This document shows, in pieces, positions 11,385 to 23,289 of a stretch of 64,000 nucleotides of DNA (positions are counted from its first letter, which is position 1; every line of letters begins with the position of its first letter). Position numbers and translations under genes: made by a program. This DNA comes from Strigops habroptila (Eukaryota; Chordata; Aves; Psittaciformes; Psittacidae): NCBI RefSeq assembly GCF_004027225.2, contig NC_044278.2:9920001-9984000 (forward strand), in the 5' to 3' direction. The notes below the pieces were generated by a model. It ran no database searches, was not told the DNA's origin, and saw only the letters and a list, made by a program, of their open reading frames with translations.

Positions 11385-13779
11385 CAAACCCAAGGACAAA
11401 AACAGAAGTGGTGGAAAGGCAGGCATTATGAGCTTCATCCCATGTTTTGGTGTCCCTGGGGAGTTGCTCTCCCAGCTGAATCATGTTTTCAGTGCAAAGT
11501 GCCTCAGGTTTTGGAAGAGAGTAGTTTTCTTTAGTACTTTCAGACTGCATGTCTAGAAAATGTCATCAGGAAGGACAGCATGGAGGGAATAGAGCAGCAA
11601 CACAGGGTCAGGTTTGAAGAAAGCAAAATGGAGAATTGTATGTATGATAGGGCCCTCCCAAGCTTCAAGAATAGCTCAAATGATGAGTCTGACCATTTCC
11701 CTTTGAAGCATTGATGTCACCCTGCCTGTGGCAATGATCTGCTTATCAGATTGACAATATATTGCTACTGGCAGTTATTCTGAAGCAGCTAAAGTCAGTA
11801 AATACCATTTCTAAATTAAGTAGCCGGAGAATTTTCCTATTGCTTCTCCTATATTTAATTCTTCCTTGTCCAGTAAGTCACAGTGTCTCACCCACTGGCT
11901 TTCTTTTCCCTCACCATTAGAAAGTACAAAGTGCAGAATGACAGAATGACCCATGTCACCTTTTTGTCTGTCTTACCCTTTTACTTTCTAAATTTCTCAT
12001 TTATATTACCCCTGAACTAAGATGTCATTTTCCCATTGGCTATAGCCATGGGCTCTCTTGCCAGGTAATAAACTTTGTGCAACCAGCCACCAGATCTCAC
12101 TGGTATTTTTCTGTCACTGGGTTTCTTCTGGACTAACTCCCCATGCCACTCCCCTCCTCTGGGGGCAGGTCCTTTTGGAGCACCAAGTGTGCCCATTGGT
12201 GGTTCGGGTTACTCTCTAGATGCAAAAATAAAGCAACCAGGTCAAGAAGACAACCTCTGATTCCCAGGCCAGCAACATATACCTTGCTGCCCATCACAAG
12301 GCACCCCAAAACCAAGCCAGCTTATGGCAGCGCCGATCCTTGCCCTGCTTAGAAATTGTCACCGGTAATTTCCACAAGTGCTAATGGGGCATCCTTTATC
12401 CCATGGGTCTCCCAGATGCAGGTCTCTCCCGGGACCCAGATTCGGGTCTCCCAGAGCATCCCCCCCTCTCCCATTCTGCAGGCACACCTCAATGCTTTCA
12501 GCTCCTGTACAGCAGCAACTGCTGTCCCTAAGCCATAGCAGCATGTTTTCCCAACACTTCTTTTTTTCGTTTAACCTCCCTGTCCCCTCTGAATAGGCCA
12601 TAACTGGGGACTGAGCGCTGCAATTATGCAAATCGTCCTACCGGGTTTTTTGTAATGCTAATTATATCAAGTGCATGCTTATCAATGACAACGTCTAATT
12701 CCCCTTGCTCATTATCTAGATGTCACACACTGATGTAGAAGCATCTGAAAAAATTCATCTCCTCGCAACACTGTGTTTGTGAACCCCTTGCTACCACCTT
12801 CACAGCCCCTGCCTCTGCCCCAGAGCCCCCAGGTCGTACTGGGCATCAGCACAGACACCAAATTGTTTCCAAAATCGAGTGCTCCTGTGCCCATTCTTAT
12901 AAAGGCTCTTGTCTGGGGACTTCGGCGTTTGATTCACAGGATTGCTTAGGTCTTATGTTTGTGTCTGAAATCTGTGGGAGCGACACAAAGAATGCATACG
13001 TGCTATAGAGCACTCCGAAAAGTGACGCCCAAAGTAATTTGGAACATCCATTTTAGCTACTAAGTTTCCTTGCCTATAAAATGGTAATAATACCATATCG
13101 GCTTATGGGCCTCTGGAGAAAGAAGTTAATTCAGATTTACGAAGCCATTAGATGCAGCAATGATAAATACTACAGGAAAGCAGGAGAAGAACAGTCTCCC
13201 TGTTTGCAGAATGGAGTTCAGGTATGTGCAGTAAATACCTGATGGGCTTGTATACAGCATATGGGAAAAAAAAGAAAAATAAGGAAAAATATCAACTAGC
13301 TACTGTTTTTTTTTTTTTTTCTCTTTCTGAGCACCGTGTTCTTCCTACACACAGAACAAAGAAGGGACTTGGTGGGGAAAACAATCTGTTATTGTGTAAC
13401 CAAGGACAACCGTGACACCTAGGCACAAGGAGTCCATAAGGAGAAAACTAACTGGCATTTCTGAACCCAAAGTGCAGGGCTGCGAGACCTTTTCCAGCTG
13501 TGTGTTTTCATCTATTGCAGCACTCCCTGAATGTGGGAGTTCAGCACCAGCCAGGCTCTGACCAGGTCAAGCCCTCGCGGAAGTCTCAGAGCTCAGAGCA
13601 GGGCAAGACTGCTTTCAAATGCTTTCTCTTATAGTTGTTGCTTCTCTATTCTTCATCTCGTACTGGGGTGATGCTACCTTGACCACAGAATTAACTCCCC
13701 TTCTCCCCCCGCTCCTGGGGAAGAACCACTCGCAGCTTTAATTCCTTCTGCTTTACAGCTGCTTTTCTTTATTACCATT
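11385..13779. other. non-coding stretch, one possible regulatory patch
   Basis: No gene is recognised. Around 12620-12720 there is an ATGCAAAT octamer with several TAAT-type homeodomain cores close by, a composition seen in conserved enhancers, but conservation cannot be judged here. A T-run lies near 13304-13320. Confidence 0.35.
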
Positions 13780-14345
13780 TATTTTTTAATTGCTTTTTCC
13801 CCTCCGGGTATCCGCCCCCAAGGCTCGACGGCCTCGTTCTTTCGGGGGCACCGGCGGGGGACCTCGGCCCGGCCCCGCTGCTTTGCCTCGGGACACCTCG
13901 GAGGGGCCGGTGCTGCAAGAGGGAGGGGTCCCGCCGGGGTCCCGCCCCGAGCCGCCGGGGATGGCCGCCCCTCGGCCGTGTGCCGGGAGCCCCCCTGCCG
14001 GGGGTTCCGCCGGTTCGGCTCCGAGGAGCGGCAGACGCCGCCGGGGGCCGCTGTTGGCCGCGGAGAGCGCGAGTGGGGCGGGAGCGGCAGCAGCAGCCTG
14101 CTCCGCCCGGCTCGAGCCGTCCTCCCGCCGGCAGCGGCACCGGGGGAACGTGGAGGGGTGTGTGTATGTGAGAGGAATGAAGGCTGCAGCCGGCTTCTTC
14201 CGCCGAGCTCCGGGAGGGGACTCTTCCCGCTTTGGTACCCACCGCCGTGGGGCTCTGCTGATGTGCGCGGCCGCCCAGGGACGCGTGGCTGCGGCCGTGT
14301 GCGTGTTGTGTCGGATTTGGACGTTCTTCTGTTGTTTCAGATTAA
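13780..14345. promoter_or_regulatory. second CpG island, owner unknown
   Basis: This stretch is very GC- and CpG-rich and keeps overlapping open frames of more than 120 codons on both strands, as expected from the lack of AT-rich stop codons. It ends at 14340 with a good plus-strand acceptor (TTCTGTTGTTTCAG), so it could hold the first exon or intron of an unannotated transcript. It lies between the CHD4-type island and the LPAR5 3' end. It has no CATCCCATAATA copy. No protein homology was recognised. Confidence 0.5.
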
Positions 14346-15464
14346 AAAATAAACCCAACTATCCCAAATAAGAAAGCAAACGGTGATGGTCGCAACGAAA
14401 TTTTGGTGAAAGCTTTCCTCTCATTTCAGCTGGCCCTGGCTACATCTGGCTCGGTGAGTTTTACCCACACAGGCTCCTAGGAGGGCAAAGAAGAAGAGGC
14501 TGAGACCCTTCAGGTGTCCCTCTGAAGCTGGGACAGGCTGTTCCAGGTGTCACACTGTGCTGAGGGTTTGGTCGTGTCATCTGAGTCCATTCCTGATGCA
14601 GTGACAGGTTGCTTTGTAGCCCAGTGATGTCTGTACTGTTTTTATCTTCTTTTTTCTTTGTATTTTTTTTTTCCACTCAGAGTCAGAAAACGTCTTTTAT
14701 CATCACTTTGTGGGGAAAAGTTTGATCCTTTCCTTCCTGCCCATCCCCTCCCAGAGAAAAGTACTTTCTTGTTCTCTTGTATTTCAGGGACTGAAGTGGA
14801 GACTGCCTGCGCTTCAAGGTGTAGTATTTGCAGGGCAGGGAGGAAGACTAGGTCACCGCTGCCTAGTCACTCTTACTATCTGAGTAAAATAGGTTAAAGC
14901 AGTGATAGCTGTGTCTGGCTTTAGCACATCCAGACTCCCAAATATCCTTGAACAAAATTAGCAGCAGAGCAGGTTCTTCAGTGATATTATGCTATTTCTT
15001 CCTGTTTTGTTCAGGAGCCCTTAGAGACTACTATCTCACTGTGCAAGGTGTCGCACAAGCCAAACAAAAAATGATCCAAATCCAAATTGCTCTGTGAGTG
15101 TAAGAGCAGAGACAGTGGATGACATGGAAATGTGAGAAACCACAAAGAAACCCTGAGACGATTTTGGTCAGCAGGATGTACAGCAGTTACCAGCACGGTG
15201 ACAGCCTGGCCTCTGCCAAGAGTCTGCTAGGATTGCAGAATACAAGAGTTTGAAAGAAAGGCTTCAAAAGGAACTCACGAAACGTGAAGCTTAGACTTAA
15301 TGCTGTCAGCCACAGGATCCACAGGATCAAGGACTCCAGCTGCAGCTGGAAGGCAGGCTGGGTATGCAAAGTGTAATCCAAGCAAGAACAGCTCTAAGAA
15401 GGAATGATAATGAAGGAGCTGAAAAATGCTTGGGATGGCAAATCAGCATCTAAACCACTAGGTC

Positions 15465-15605
15465 AGAGAATCACACAGTTTTTTAGGTTGGAAGGACCTC
15501 TGGAGGACATCTGTTTCAACTCCCAGCGACTGCGGGGGGAGAGCAGAGGCAGAGAGATATCCTCCCAAGCTCAAAGCAGGCACCTATTAAGTTGCTCGGG
15601 GCGTC
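15465..15605 (-). repeat. CR1 LINE fragment
   Basis: The plus strand reads AGAATCACACAGTTTTTTAG, then GTTGGAAGGACCTCTGGAGG and CAACTCC, the reversed 3' end of CR1. Confidence 0.7.
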
Positions 15606-17114
15606 TGTAATACAAAATACATGTTTTGTTGGAAGAATACATCAAGCGGTGGGAGGCGTACAGCCAGTATGTGGTGGAAGGCATAAAAGCAGTAGTAAAA
15701 AGGATTTGAAGATTATGTCTGGCTTGTTCTGGGACTTCTGAAACATCTTTTCAAGCTGACTTACAGAACCCAGAGCGTCAGTGGGTTTCTATAAAGTATA
15801 AAATACACTTAAGATCATGATTAATAGTCATAATGATATGTTTCTGTATAATCCAAATAAGGAACCATTTCCAGAAGTGATTGTTATGTCTGTTCTGGAA
15901 GTCAAAAGACTTTAAATGCGAATGCATTTATGCATTTTCACAGATACCCTGTCTGATCCATATAGAATAAGCATTCTGTGCTCTTTTGCCATCTCTCTGA
16001 CCTTTCACTTGTTTAGTCATACTTGATAAGAAGACATTTGTTTAATGTTCACATCTGTGAATGACATGAAGTGCAGGGAAGCAGCAAATGGTATCTTTTA
16101 CCCCAACATTCTTAGCAAGAATACTAATTCAAGAATTACCGCAGTAGGATGTAAAGGGTCAATTATACAGGTTGAAAAAGCTTTGCTGAGCTTATATTCG
16201 TATTTAACTTTCTTTTTCTGAATATGATTGCTTTGTGTAGTTTGTTCCTCTTCCATGCTTTAAAGTGGTTCTATTCTGTAGCAATTAGTATTGTTGGACT
16301 CCATCATAGCGTAGGGCTTTCAGATCTGTTTGTTTGGATTTTTTGTTATGCATACTCATTAAACAGAAGCTATAAAGCACGATAGGGTGACTCATTTCCC
16401 TGAGAGACAGTACATGCATGTTCTCTTCTTATCACCACGTGACAGAATAAAAAAATCAGGCTAACAAAGGCAAAAATGCAGAAGCAGGAGACCTACCTAA
16501 CACTTGTTCTCTCTGGCAGACTGGAAAAATATCCAGAATCCAAAGCAATTAAATTTGACTACAATCCTCAAAAATGAAATGAAATCAATTCAAGCTGAAA
16601 CAGATTGAAAACCCAAAGGACAAAATACAACATCCCACACCGGGCACACCATTGCCTATGTATAACAATTAAGGAAAGCTTTCAGAACCCCGAAGTCAGG
16701 AGCTTTTCTGCTGGGTGTAGCATGATCAGCAGCCCCCTTTATTGTTAAACTGCTTCATGGGACTCATTAAGAGATCAGCTTTTCAGTTGTTCATAATTTT
16801 GTCAAAATATTTGAGCTAAAATTTCCTCTGCTGGAAGTGGAATATTTATAAAATGTTCCAGGTAAAAATAGTTCCGCTATTTTCAGGGATGAAACTGTAA
16901 GAAAAGATTATGTTTTCTGATGTTCTTTTTGAAAAGTTCTGTGTTGTGTTTTGGGGAGGATGCTGAAACTTTGGCAGAGGAGCAGCCTCTTCCAAAGGAG
17001 TGGTGTCTGCCACCTGACATTTCATTCATACTTGGCAAGCTTGCCAAGAGAAGATGGAGACCAACTCTGCTTGAAGTGGCCCTGAGAAAGCACAAGAGAC
17101 AACAGCCATGACTT

Positions 17115-17290
17115 GCAAAGGGAGATTCCTGCTGAGTGTTAGGGAAAACCTCTCTCCAGGGCATGTTTCAGCCCTGCTGTGGGTGCCCTGAATGCTGTGG
17201 AACCTCCATCCTTGGAGGTGCTCAGAAGACACCTGGGCAAGGTCCTGAGCAACCTGAACTAGTTCGGGGTGCTGAGTGCATCCTCCCTGC
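17115..17290 (+). repeat. CR1 LINE fragment, diverged
   Basis: Contains GGAACCTCCATCCTTGGAGG, then GTGCTCAGAAGACACCTGGG and GTCCTGAGCAACCTG, typical of the region upstream of the CR1 3' end in forward orientation. The true tail is missing. Confidence 0.65.
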
Positions 17291-17499
17291 TCCTGGGGCT
17301 TTGGCAATGTGAGCTTGGGGCCAGGTCAGACAGTGCCGCTGAGGGCTGCCCCTTTCCTCTGGTGACTTTGGGGAGAGTTTCCAGAAAGCTCTGCTAGAGC
17401 CTCGGCCAGGACTGACCCCCTGCCCCAGGAGCTGCTTTTAAGCTGGTGTTCTTGCCCTTGCATCCTGCCCAAGCAGTCTTGCCTGTGCCTGACTGTGCC

Positions 17500-17880
17500 C
17501 TGTGTTGATCTAGACTGATGAATCAGCTTCCTGACTTGACCTGAGACCTGCTTTGTCAGGATGGACTTGTCTAGTGATCACTGGACTGTGGGTCACCCTG
17601 GTTACTGCCTCTAGAGCTGATCCTGATGCTGACTTGACTTCTTAGTTTGACCTTGGACCTGCCTCGTCACCACAGGCTTGTCTGGAGATCTGGATTCTCA
17701 GCTGAACCTGGCTGTCATCACTGTACCTGCCTTACTTGCCTTGCTCACCTTGCTCGCATGCTTATCCTTGCTGCGAAAGCCCCTTCCTCTGCCTGCCTTG
17801 TTACCATGCCTGGCTCTTAGCTGCTGTTCTTTTGGGGGGCATCCAGCCCTCACTGCCCCCAGCAACGTGCTGTGAGCAGG
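17500..17880. repeat. diverged internal direct repeats, unclassified
   Basis: Two related blocks of about 100 bp, near 17527-17612 and 17629-17730, share the order CTGACTTGAC, GACCTG, GTCA, then a CTTGTCT(A/G)G(T/A)GATC stretch and a later CTGG. The pattern continues as CCTTGCTCACCTTGCTCGCA. It looks like an old dispersed repeat with internal duplication. The family is unknown to me. Confidence 0.4.
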
Positions 17881-19549
17881 GAGTGCAGGTAGAGACCTCC
17901 AGAGGTTCCTTCCAGCCCAAATCTTCTCATAAATTTATCACAGTGCTCTAGCCAAGATAAAAGGAAAGAAAAAAATTAGTTTCTCTGGGTAGGGAAGATA
18001 ACATAGCAGTGAAGGCGTTGTATTGATGCTTAGGTACATGGTGTATTAGATCTGGGGAAGGGAGAAAGGACCAGAGGAACAGGGGCAAAGAAAGGGGTCT
18101 AGGAAAGAGGAAGGCAGGAAAGATGAAGGCAGAGGAAGATGTGGAAATGGGCATCAGTGCAGCTACTGTAATACCATTTCACTACCCTGTAAATCCCAGA
18201 ACAAAAGGGTAACAACAGACCCTAGCAGAAGATACGCACACAGCTCTGTTGTCTCTAGCTGTACTATGTCACAAATGATTCACATTCACATGGCAGTCCT
18301 GAGTTTTCAAAATAGAAATACCTAATGCCCTGCAAGCCCTCCTCCACCTCCCTCGCTGCATCTCCCAGACACCATTAAACGTCCTTCATTTGCAGATATA
18401 TTTCAAGGCTGGTTGGCTGGCTGGCTGGCTGCAAGGCTCAGAAGGGATGGAGCTGGCATACTTAGGGCATATGTCTCCCAGGGCAGCCTGTGGCACAACA
18501 TTCTCCCTGCAGAGAGGCTTATCATCTTCTACAGGTCTTTCTGAAGACCTGCTTCTACAGTTGCCTGTAGAAGCCTCTTCAAGGGAGACTGGAAAGATGG
18601 ATTTAAAATGCTGTGTCCCTTAAACTGTATTTTGTAACACAAAACCATGATGCATTACAATACATAGCACAGGAGTTATGAGGTAGGGAATTCAAATGAG
18701 AATCATTGCTAATTTAGAAGTGTAAGAACTAGGACTTTACTCTGAACTGCACTTCATGTCATTTTCCCTTCCCTCTCCTTTAACAGGGGTAGCTTAAGTC
18801 CTGCTGGAAGCCACAAAGAGGCTGTTTTACAGCGCAAGTGGAAAGGCAACTGCCCTGTTCACTAGCAGGAGTGAATAACAGGTTTCTGGCACTGCCTGTG
18901 TACAGCTGGATCTCTCTTCTGGGAAGATTTATAGGGCTTTCACATAGAGTGCGGGCTGAAGAAGAATGTACAAACAGTGCAAGCAAATACATTTCACCGC
19001 AGCCTCATTCTGTGACATCATTTCTTCTAAATAGTGAAAATCACTCAGACCTGAAATCAATTACCGTGTGGCCGAGCAACAAGAAAGTGCAAAACGCTAA
19101 CGTTAGTGTGAGCTTCAGAAATGACAACAGTATTGGTATCCTCTCTTTTTTTCTGGGGCCATTATGAATGACGGGTATATTTTTAAGTATGCTAGTGTTT
19201 CCCAAGCCATTTTGCTTTAGGAAAATGTATAGCCATTGTGCTGCATGTGTGTGTACTGCTGCACAAGCACATTTGACATACCTCCTAAAAGTTGCTTTGC
19301 TAAGGTTGTGACTTACTATACAATTAGGAACTGTTTTCTGAAGAGTACTAAACACTCAACTGTCCTTTTTGACCCCAACAAGGGTTGCTAAATGTTTCAA
19401 TTCTTCTGGAAAATTAGACACTTACTTAGGTGCCCCAAGCTGGACTCAAGACTCAAATTGAAGCATACTAGGTTTGTTTCAAAGTCCTTGTTCCCTTACG
19501 TTTCCTGTACCAAAAGAGTGAGGTGAACCATGTCACCAAGACATCTCTG

Positions 19550-19555
19550 TTTATT
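19550..19555 (-). terminator. LPAR5: likely LPAR5 polyadenylation signal
   Basis: AATAAA on the minus strand, about 300 bp downstream of the LPAR5 stop codon. It is the first such signal downstream that I saw, so the assignment is by position. Confidence 0.45.
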
Positions 19556-19855
19556 CAAAACAGCCTTTCATCCTTCAGGTTTGTATCATCACCTTCACCC
19601 ACATACACACACAGTCTGCTGTGCTCCCTCAAACAGTTTGCTAAGTTACCTGAGCTGTAATTATTGATAAGGGTGACTCTGCAATGGTATGACTTTTCTG
19701 TGCTTATATTTCTGAGTCCTCAATAGGGCCATTCAAAAATACTGCAGTAGGAAGTGGTGGCACAGATCACTGGATGGATAAAGTTTTCAGTTGGGAACTG
19801 TTTTACTTTTGAGACAGCATTGTCTCGGGTTGGCTTATTCTCCACAACTTGATTC

Positions 19856-20816
19856 TTAAGCACTACTGTATCTGAGTCCCAGGCTTGTCCCCGCCCGCAA
19901 TTTCTTAAAGGTGTTACGGAAACCCTCAGTACTGAAGTAGTAGATCAAGGGGTCCAGTGTGCAATTCATGCTGGCCAACAGCATTGTCGTAATTAACACT
20001 TGGCGGACAGAGGCCTTTGTTTCTTTCTCAACCTTAATCACCTGGGCCTTTATCATCCCATAGACTGCCAGCGTAGTGTTGTAGGGCACAAAGCAGATGA
20101 TGAAGATGACCAGATTGACCAACAGGAGACGGGACCGTCTTCTGCTGTCGCAGGGTCTTCGTCTGGCTGTTCTGGTAGAGCTTTTTAAAGAATCCGAATC
20201 GAGCAGTATGTCACAGAGCTGAGAGGCAAGAAAACCCTAAGATTTCAGCCAAGACAACTAGGGGGAAGAGGTTATTCTGCCAAATGTTGTCACTAAAGCT
20301 TTCAAAGCACAGATAAATGGTCTTGTTCTGTGCCTCACAGTGGTTTTGCTTGTGGACTATGGCTGTGGGGATGGAGCCTGTGAAGATTAGAACCCAGACA
20401 ATCAGGCAAAGAAGCTTGGCCACCTTGGGGCGCCGCAGGTGCCGCCAGCGAAGTGGGTGGACAATGGCAACATAGCGATCCAGATTGATGCACATGAGGA
20501 AGAGGCAGCTACCATACATGTTGATCTGGAAGACAGAGCCAGAGACCTGGCACAGGGTGTTACCAAAAGGCCAGTGGTGGTTAGAATAGTAGTAGAGGCG
20601 CAGTGGCAGAGGGAGTGTGAAGGTGAGGTCGCTCATGGCCAGGTTGAACATGTAGATCATCACTACAGACTTCAGGCGCAGGTAGCGGATGAATATCCAT
20701 AGGGCCATCACATTCAGCATCAAACCCGTAATGAATATCAAGATGTAGCCAGGCAGGAGGAGGTGGTGGTTGAAGGTGTAATCCTTGCATGTCTGAGATG
20801 TATTGGAAGCTGACAT
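19856..20816 (-). CDS. LPAR5: lysophosphatidic acid receptor 5 (GPCR), frame broken
   Basis: Class A G-protein-coupled receptor for lysophosphatidic acid at the plasma membrane, coded by a single exon as in other LPAR5 genes. The N-terminal part starts at 20816 (MSASNTS, with an N-glycosylation site) and matches human LPAR5 closely: HHWPFGNTLCQ, INMYGSCLFLMCINLDRYVA with the DRY motif, VHPLRWRHLRRP, and CFESFSDNIW. The C-terminal part (20122-19856) has CFVPYNTTLAVYG in helix 6, DPLIYYFSTEGFRNTFKKL in place of NPxxY, and stops at YSSA, giving a shorter tail than human. Between them the frame slips three times, near 20226-20236 (one base short), 20182-20188 (one extra) and 20129-20134 (one extra), all in short homopolymers. 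Neighbours agree with human CHD4-LPAR5-ACRBP. It is either a recent pseudogene or an intact gene with assembly errors; I favour the errors. Confidence 0.9.
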
Positions 20817-21904
20817 GCCAAGCGTGGATCAGAGGAGGGTGATGCTGAGATGGCTGAGCCTGCTGGTGGGCTAAGGAGGCACAAAGAAAAGCTCTGAGAC
20901 AAGTCATTCCCCTCTAAGAAGCCATGAGCTGATCATTCCCCTTATCTGCACCTGGGAGGTAGCTGGGCACATCTCTCTTTCGTCCAATCTGCTTTAAATT
21001 GCTGGTCTGTGGTCATCTAGCAGGGATGGTAATGTAGTCACCTAGAGTCAGCTTCTGCCTCTAGTTCAGCAATTCTTTCCAGTGCTTATGGGGATGCTGA
21101 TGCGATGGAGGGTCATTGCCAGTTGCCAGCACAACTCCTGGTCAGAGTGGAAGACCAAGAATGAAGAGTTTAAGTTAGAGGAGGAAATCTCTTGAAATGT
21201 TAAAACCATGGTGGCTTCTGCAGAAAGAGCTCACAAAGAAACCAAAAGACTAAGAAAAACGGTCAATAGAAAAGTGAGTAATTACATGGCAGAAGAAGCC
21301 AGAGCACAGAGAAGGTAATTGTTGTACAGAATCATTTATTGCTCAGCCTCAGAAAATGCACTTTGCTTTGATCACTGCTGAGGGCACGTGTATGCAAGAA
21401 AGGAACAGCACAAGAGCACACAGCGAAAGTAGTCAAGGCAGGTCCAGAAAAAGAGAGAGAGAGAAAGAAAAAGGAGAGAGCAGGCATTTTGAGGGGAATA
21501 TGCTGACTGGAAGGAATTGAAAATAAAAACTGTGTACTATTGTATATCAGAGAAACAGGACTTTGTACATCCGTGGCAGATAAAAAGACTTGACTTAGAC
21601 TTAAACTTGACTCAGTCTTAGACTTGACTCAGAACTTAGGCTTGACTCCACCCTAGCTCCTTTTCCTAGGTTAAACAACCCACACAAAACTGAGTGCTAG
21701 CTAGTTGGAGTTCCTTACATTGCTTATATTCATATAGTTCCTTGTTTGCATGGAACTAGTGGTGCTTATTTGGATTGCATGTCCTTAGGTCATTTTCCTA
21801 CTTACAGCATGGTAAAGCATGTTGCGGTCCATGTCCCACAAACCCAGTACAACCAGGTAAGGGAGCACGCAGTAAAGAAGGAAGGGGCCATGGGATTCAG
21901 TGGT
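20817..21904. other. LPAR5 upstream flank
   Basis: LPAR5 5' UTR exons and promoter should lie here or further right, but none can be placed. A purine-rich run (GAGAGAGAGAAAGAAAAAGG) lies near 21456-21475. Confidence 0.35.
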
Positions 21905-21985
21905 CTGGAGGCCTGGAGCACTTGCCCCATGAGGAGATGCTGAGGGAACTGAGCTGGAGAAGGCAAGGCTCCAGGCGATGTAATG
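21905..21985 (+). repeat. CR1 LINE, left half, split by an LTR
   Basis: GGCCTGGAGCACTTGCCCCA, then TGAGGAGATGCTGAGGGAAC and TGAGCTGGAGAAGG match the middle of the CR1 3' region in forward orientation. The match stops where the LTR begins and resumes on its far side. Confidence 0.7.
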
Positions 21986-21992
21986 TAATATC

Positions 21993-23287
21993 CGTATTGG
22001 GTTTGCCCTGGCAAGGTTTTGGTGACAGGCTTGGCTTCTGTGAGAAGCTGCTGGAAGCTTGCCCTGTGTCTGATAGAGGCCAATGCCAGCTGGATCCAAG
22101 AAGGACCTGCTGCTGGCCAAGGCTGAGCCCATCAGCAATGGAGGTATCTCCTCTGGGATAATATATTTAAGAAGGGGACAAGTTGCTGCATGACAGCAAT
22201 TGCAGCCAGAGCAGAGGAGTGAGAATGTGTGAGAGCAACAACTCTGCAGACACTCAGGCCAGTGAAGGAGGAGGGCAGGAGCTGCTCCAGGCGCTGGAGC
22301 AGAGATTTGCCTGCAGCCCGTGGTGCAGACAGGTTGTGCCCCTGCAGCCCATGGAGGTCCATGTGGAGCAGATATCCCCCTGCAGCCCATGGAGATCCGT
22401 GTGGAGCAGATATCCCCCTGCAGCCCATGGAGGTCCATGTGGAGCAGATATCCCCCTGCAGCCCATGGAGGTCCATGTGGAGCAGATATCCCCCTGCAGC
22501 CCATGGAGGTCCATGTGGAGCAGATATCCCCCTGCTGCCCATGGAGGTCCATGTGGACCAGATATCCCCCTGCAGCCCATGAAGGACCCCATGCCAGAGC
22601 AGGGGGATGGTTAAAGGAGGTTGTGACCTGTGGTAAGCTGGTGCTGGAGCAGCTCCTGGCAGGACCTGTGGCCCTGTGGAGAGAGGAGCCCATGCTGGAG
22701 CAGGTTTGCTGCAGGAGTTGTGACCCTGCAGGGGACCCAGCCTGGAGCAGCCTGTTCTGAAGGATGCACCCATGGAAGGGACCCACGCTGGAGCAGTTCA
22801 TGAAGAACTGCAGCACGTGGGAAGGTCTCATGTAGGAGAAGTTCATGGAGAACTGTTTCCTGGGGGAGGGACCCGACAGTGGAGCAAGGGAAGAGTGTGA
22901 GGAGTCCTTCCCTGAGGAGGAAGGAGCAACAGAGACAATCTGTGATGAACTGACCACAACCCCCCTTCCCATCCCCCTGTGCTGCTGGGGGGAGAAAGCA
23001 AAGAAAATCAGGAGTAAAGTTGAGCCCAGGAAGAAGGGAGGAGTAGAGGGGAGGTGTTTTAAGGTTTGGTTTTATTTCTTATTATCGTACTCTGATTTGA
23101 TTGCTAATAAATTAAACTCATTTCCCCAAGTTGTGTCACTTTTGCCTGTGACAGTAATTGCTGAGCAATCTCCCTGTACTTAACCCGTGAGTCTTTTGCG
23201 GTACTTTTCTCCCCTGTCCATTTGAGAAGCGAAGTGATAGAGCAGCTTGGTGGGCACCTAGTGTCCAGCCAAGGTTAACCCACCATA
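21993..23287 (+). mobile_element. ERVL-type LTR, TguLTR5-like, apparently solo
   Basis: Starts near CGTATTGGGTTTGCCCTGGC and ends near GGTTAACCCACCATA, both typical of this avian LTR family. Internal landmarks are GAGAAGCTGCTGGAAGCTT, a TATA-like ATATATTTAAGAAGG box near 22160, the 38-bp tandem array, an AATAAA near 23106 and the TGGGCACCTAG stretch near the end. No viral coding region or second LTR flanks it, so it looks like a solo LTR. It sits inside a CR1 element. No target-site duplication was evident. It is moderately diverged from the family as I recall it, so a middle-aged insertion. Confidence 0.82.
22341..22588 (+). repeat. 38-bp tandem repeat inside the LTR
   Basis: Units begin ATGGAGGTCCATGTGGAGCA at 22351, 22389, 22427, 22465, 22503 and 22541, with a partial unit at 22579, giving a strict 38-bp period and only a few substitutions. 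Each unit has a GATATC core and a CTGCAG. As 38 is not a multiple of three, the array gives repetitive open frames in several frames that are not genes. Confidence 0.93.
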
Positions 23288-23289
23288 CT

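Larger units (their letters stand above)
14346..19549. other. intergenic, downstream of LPAR5
   Basis: No gene is recognised. The stretch holds CR1 fragments (listed), an internally repetitive patch at 17.5-17.9 kb, a purine-rich patch near 18.05-18.15 kb and a short (GGCT)n run near 18410-18430. 15.8-16.9 kb is AT-rich single-copy-looking DNA. Confidence 0.45.

Noticed and set aside
13786-14371. 190-codon open frames on both strands in the second CpG island
   Set aside because: Overlapping frames on both strands with Ala, Arg, Gly and Pro-rich composition are expected from high GC, and no homology was recognised.
21785-22972. 395-codon minus frame with repeated Gly-Pro-Trp words
   Set aside because: Produced by the 38-bp tandem array and the LTR around it, and it is open in several frames. 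It is not a gene.
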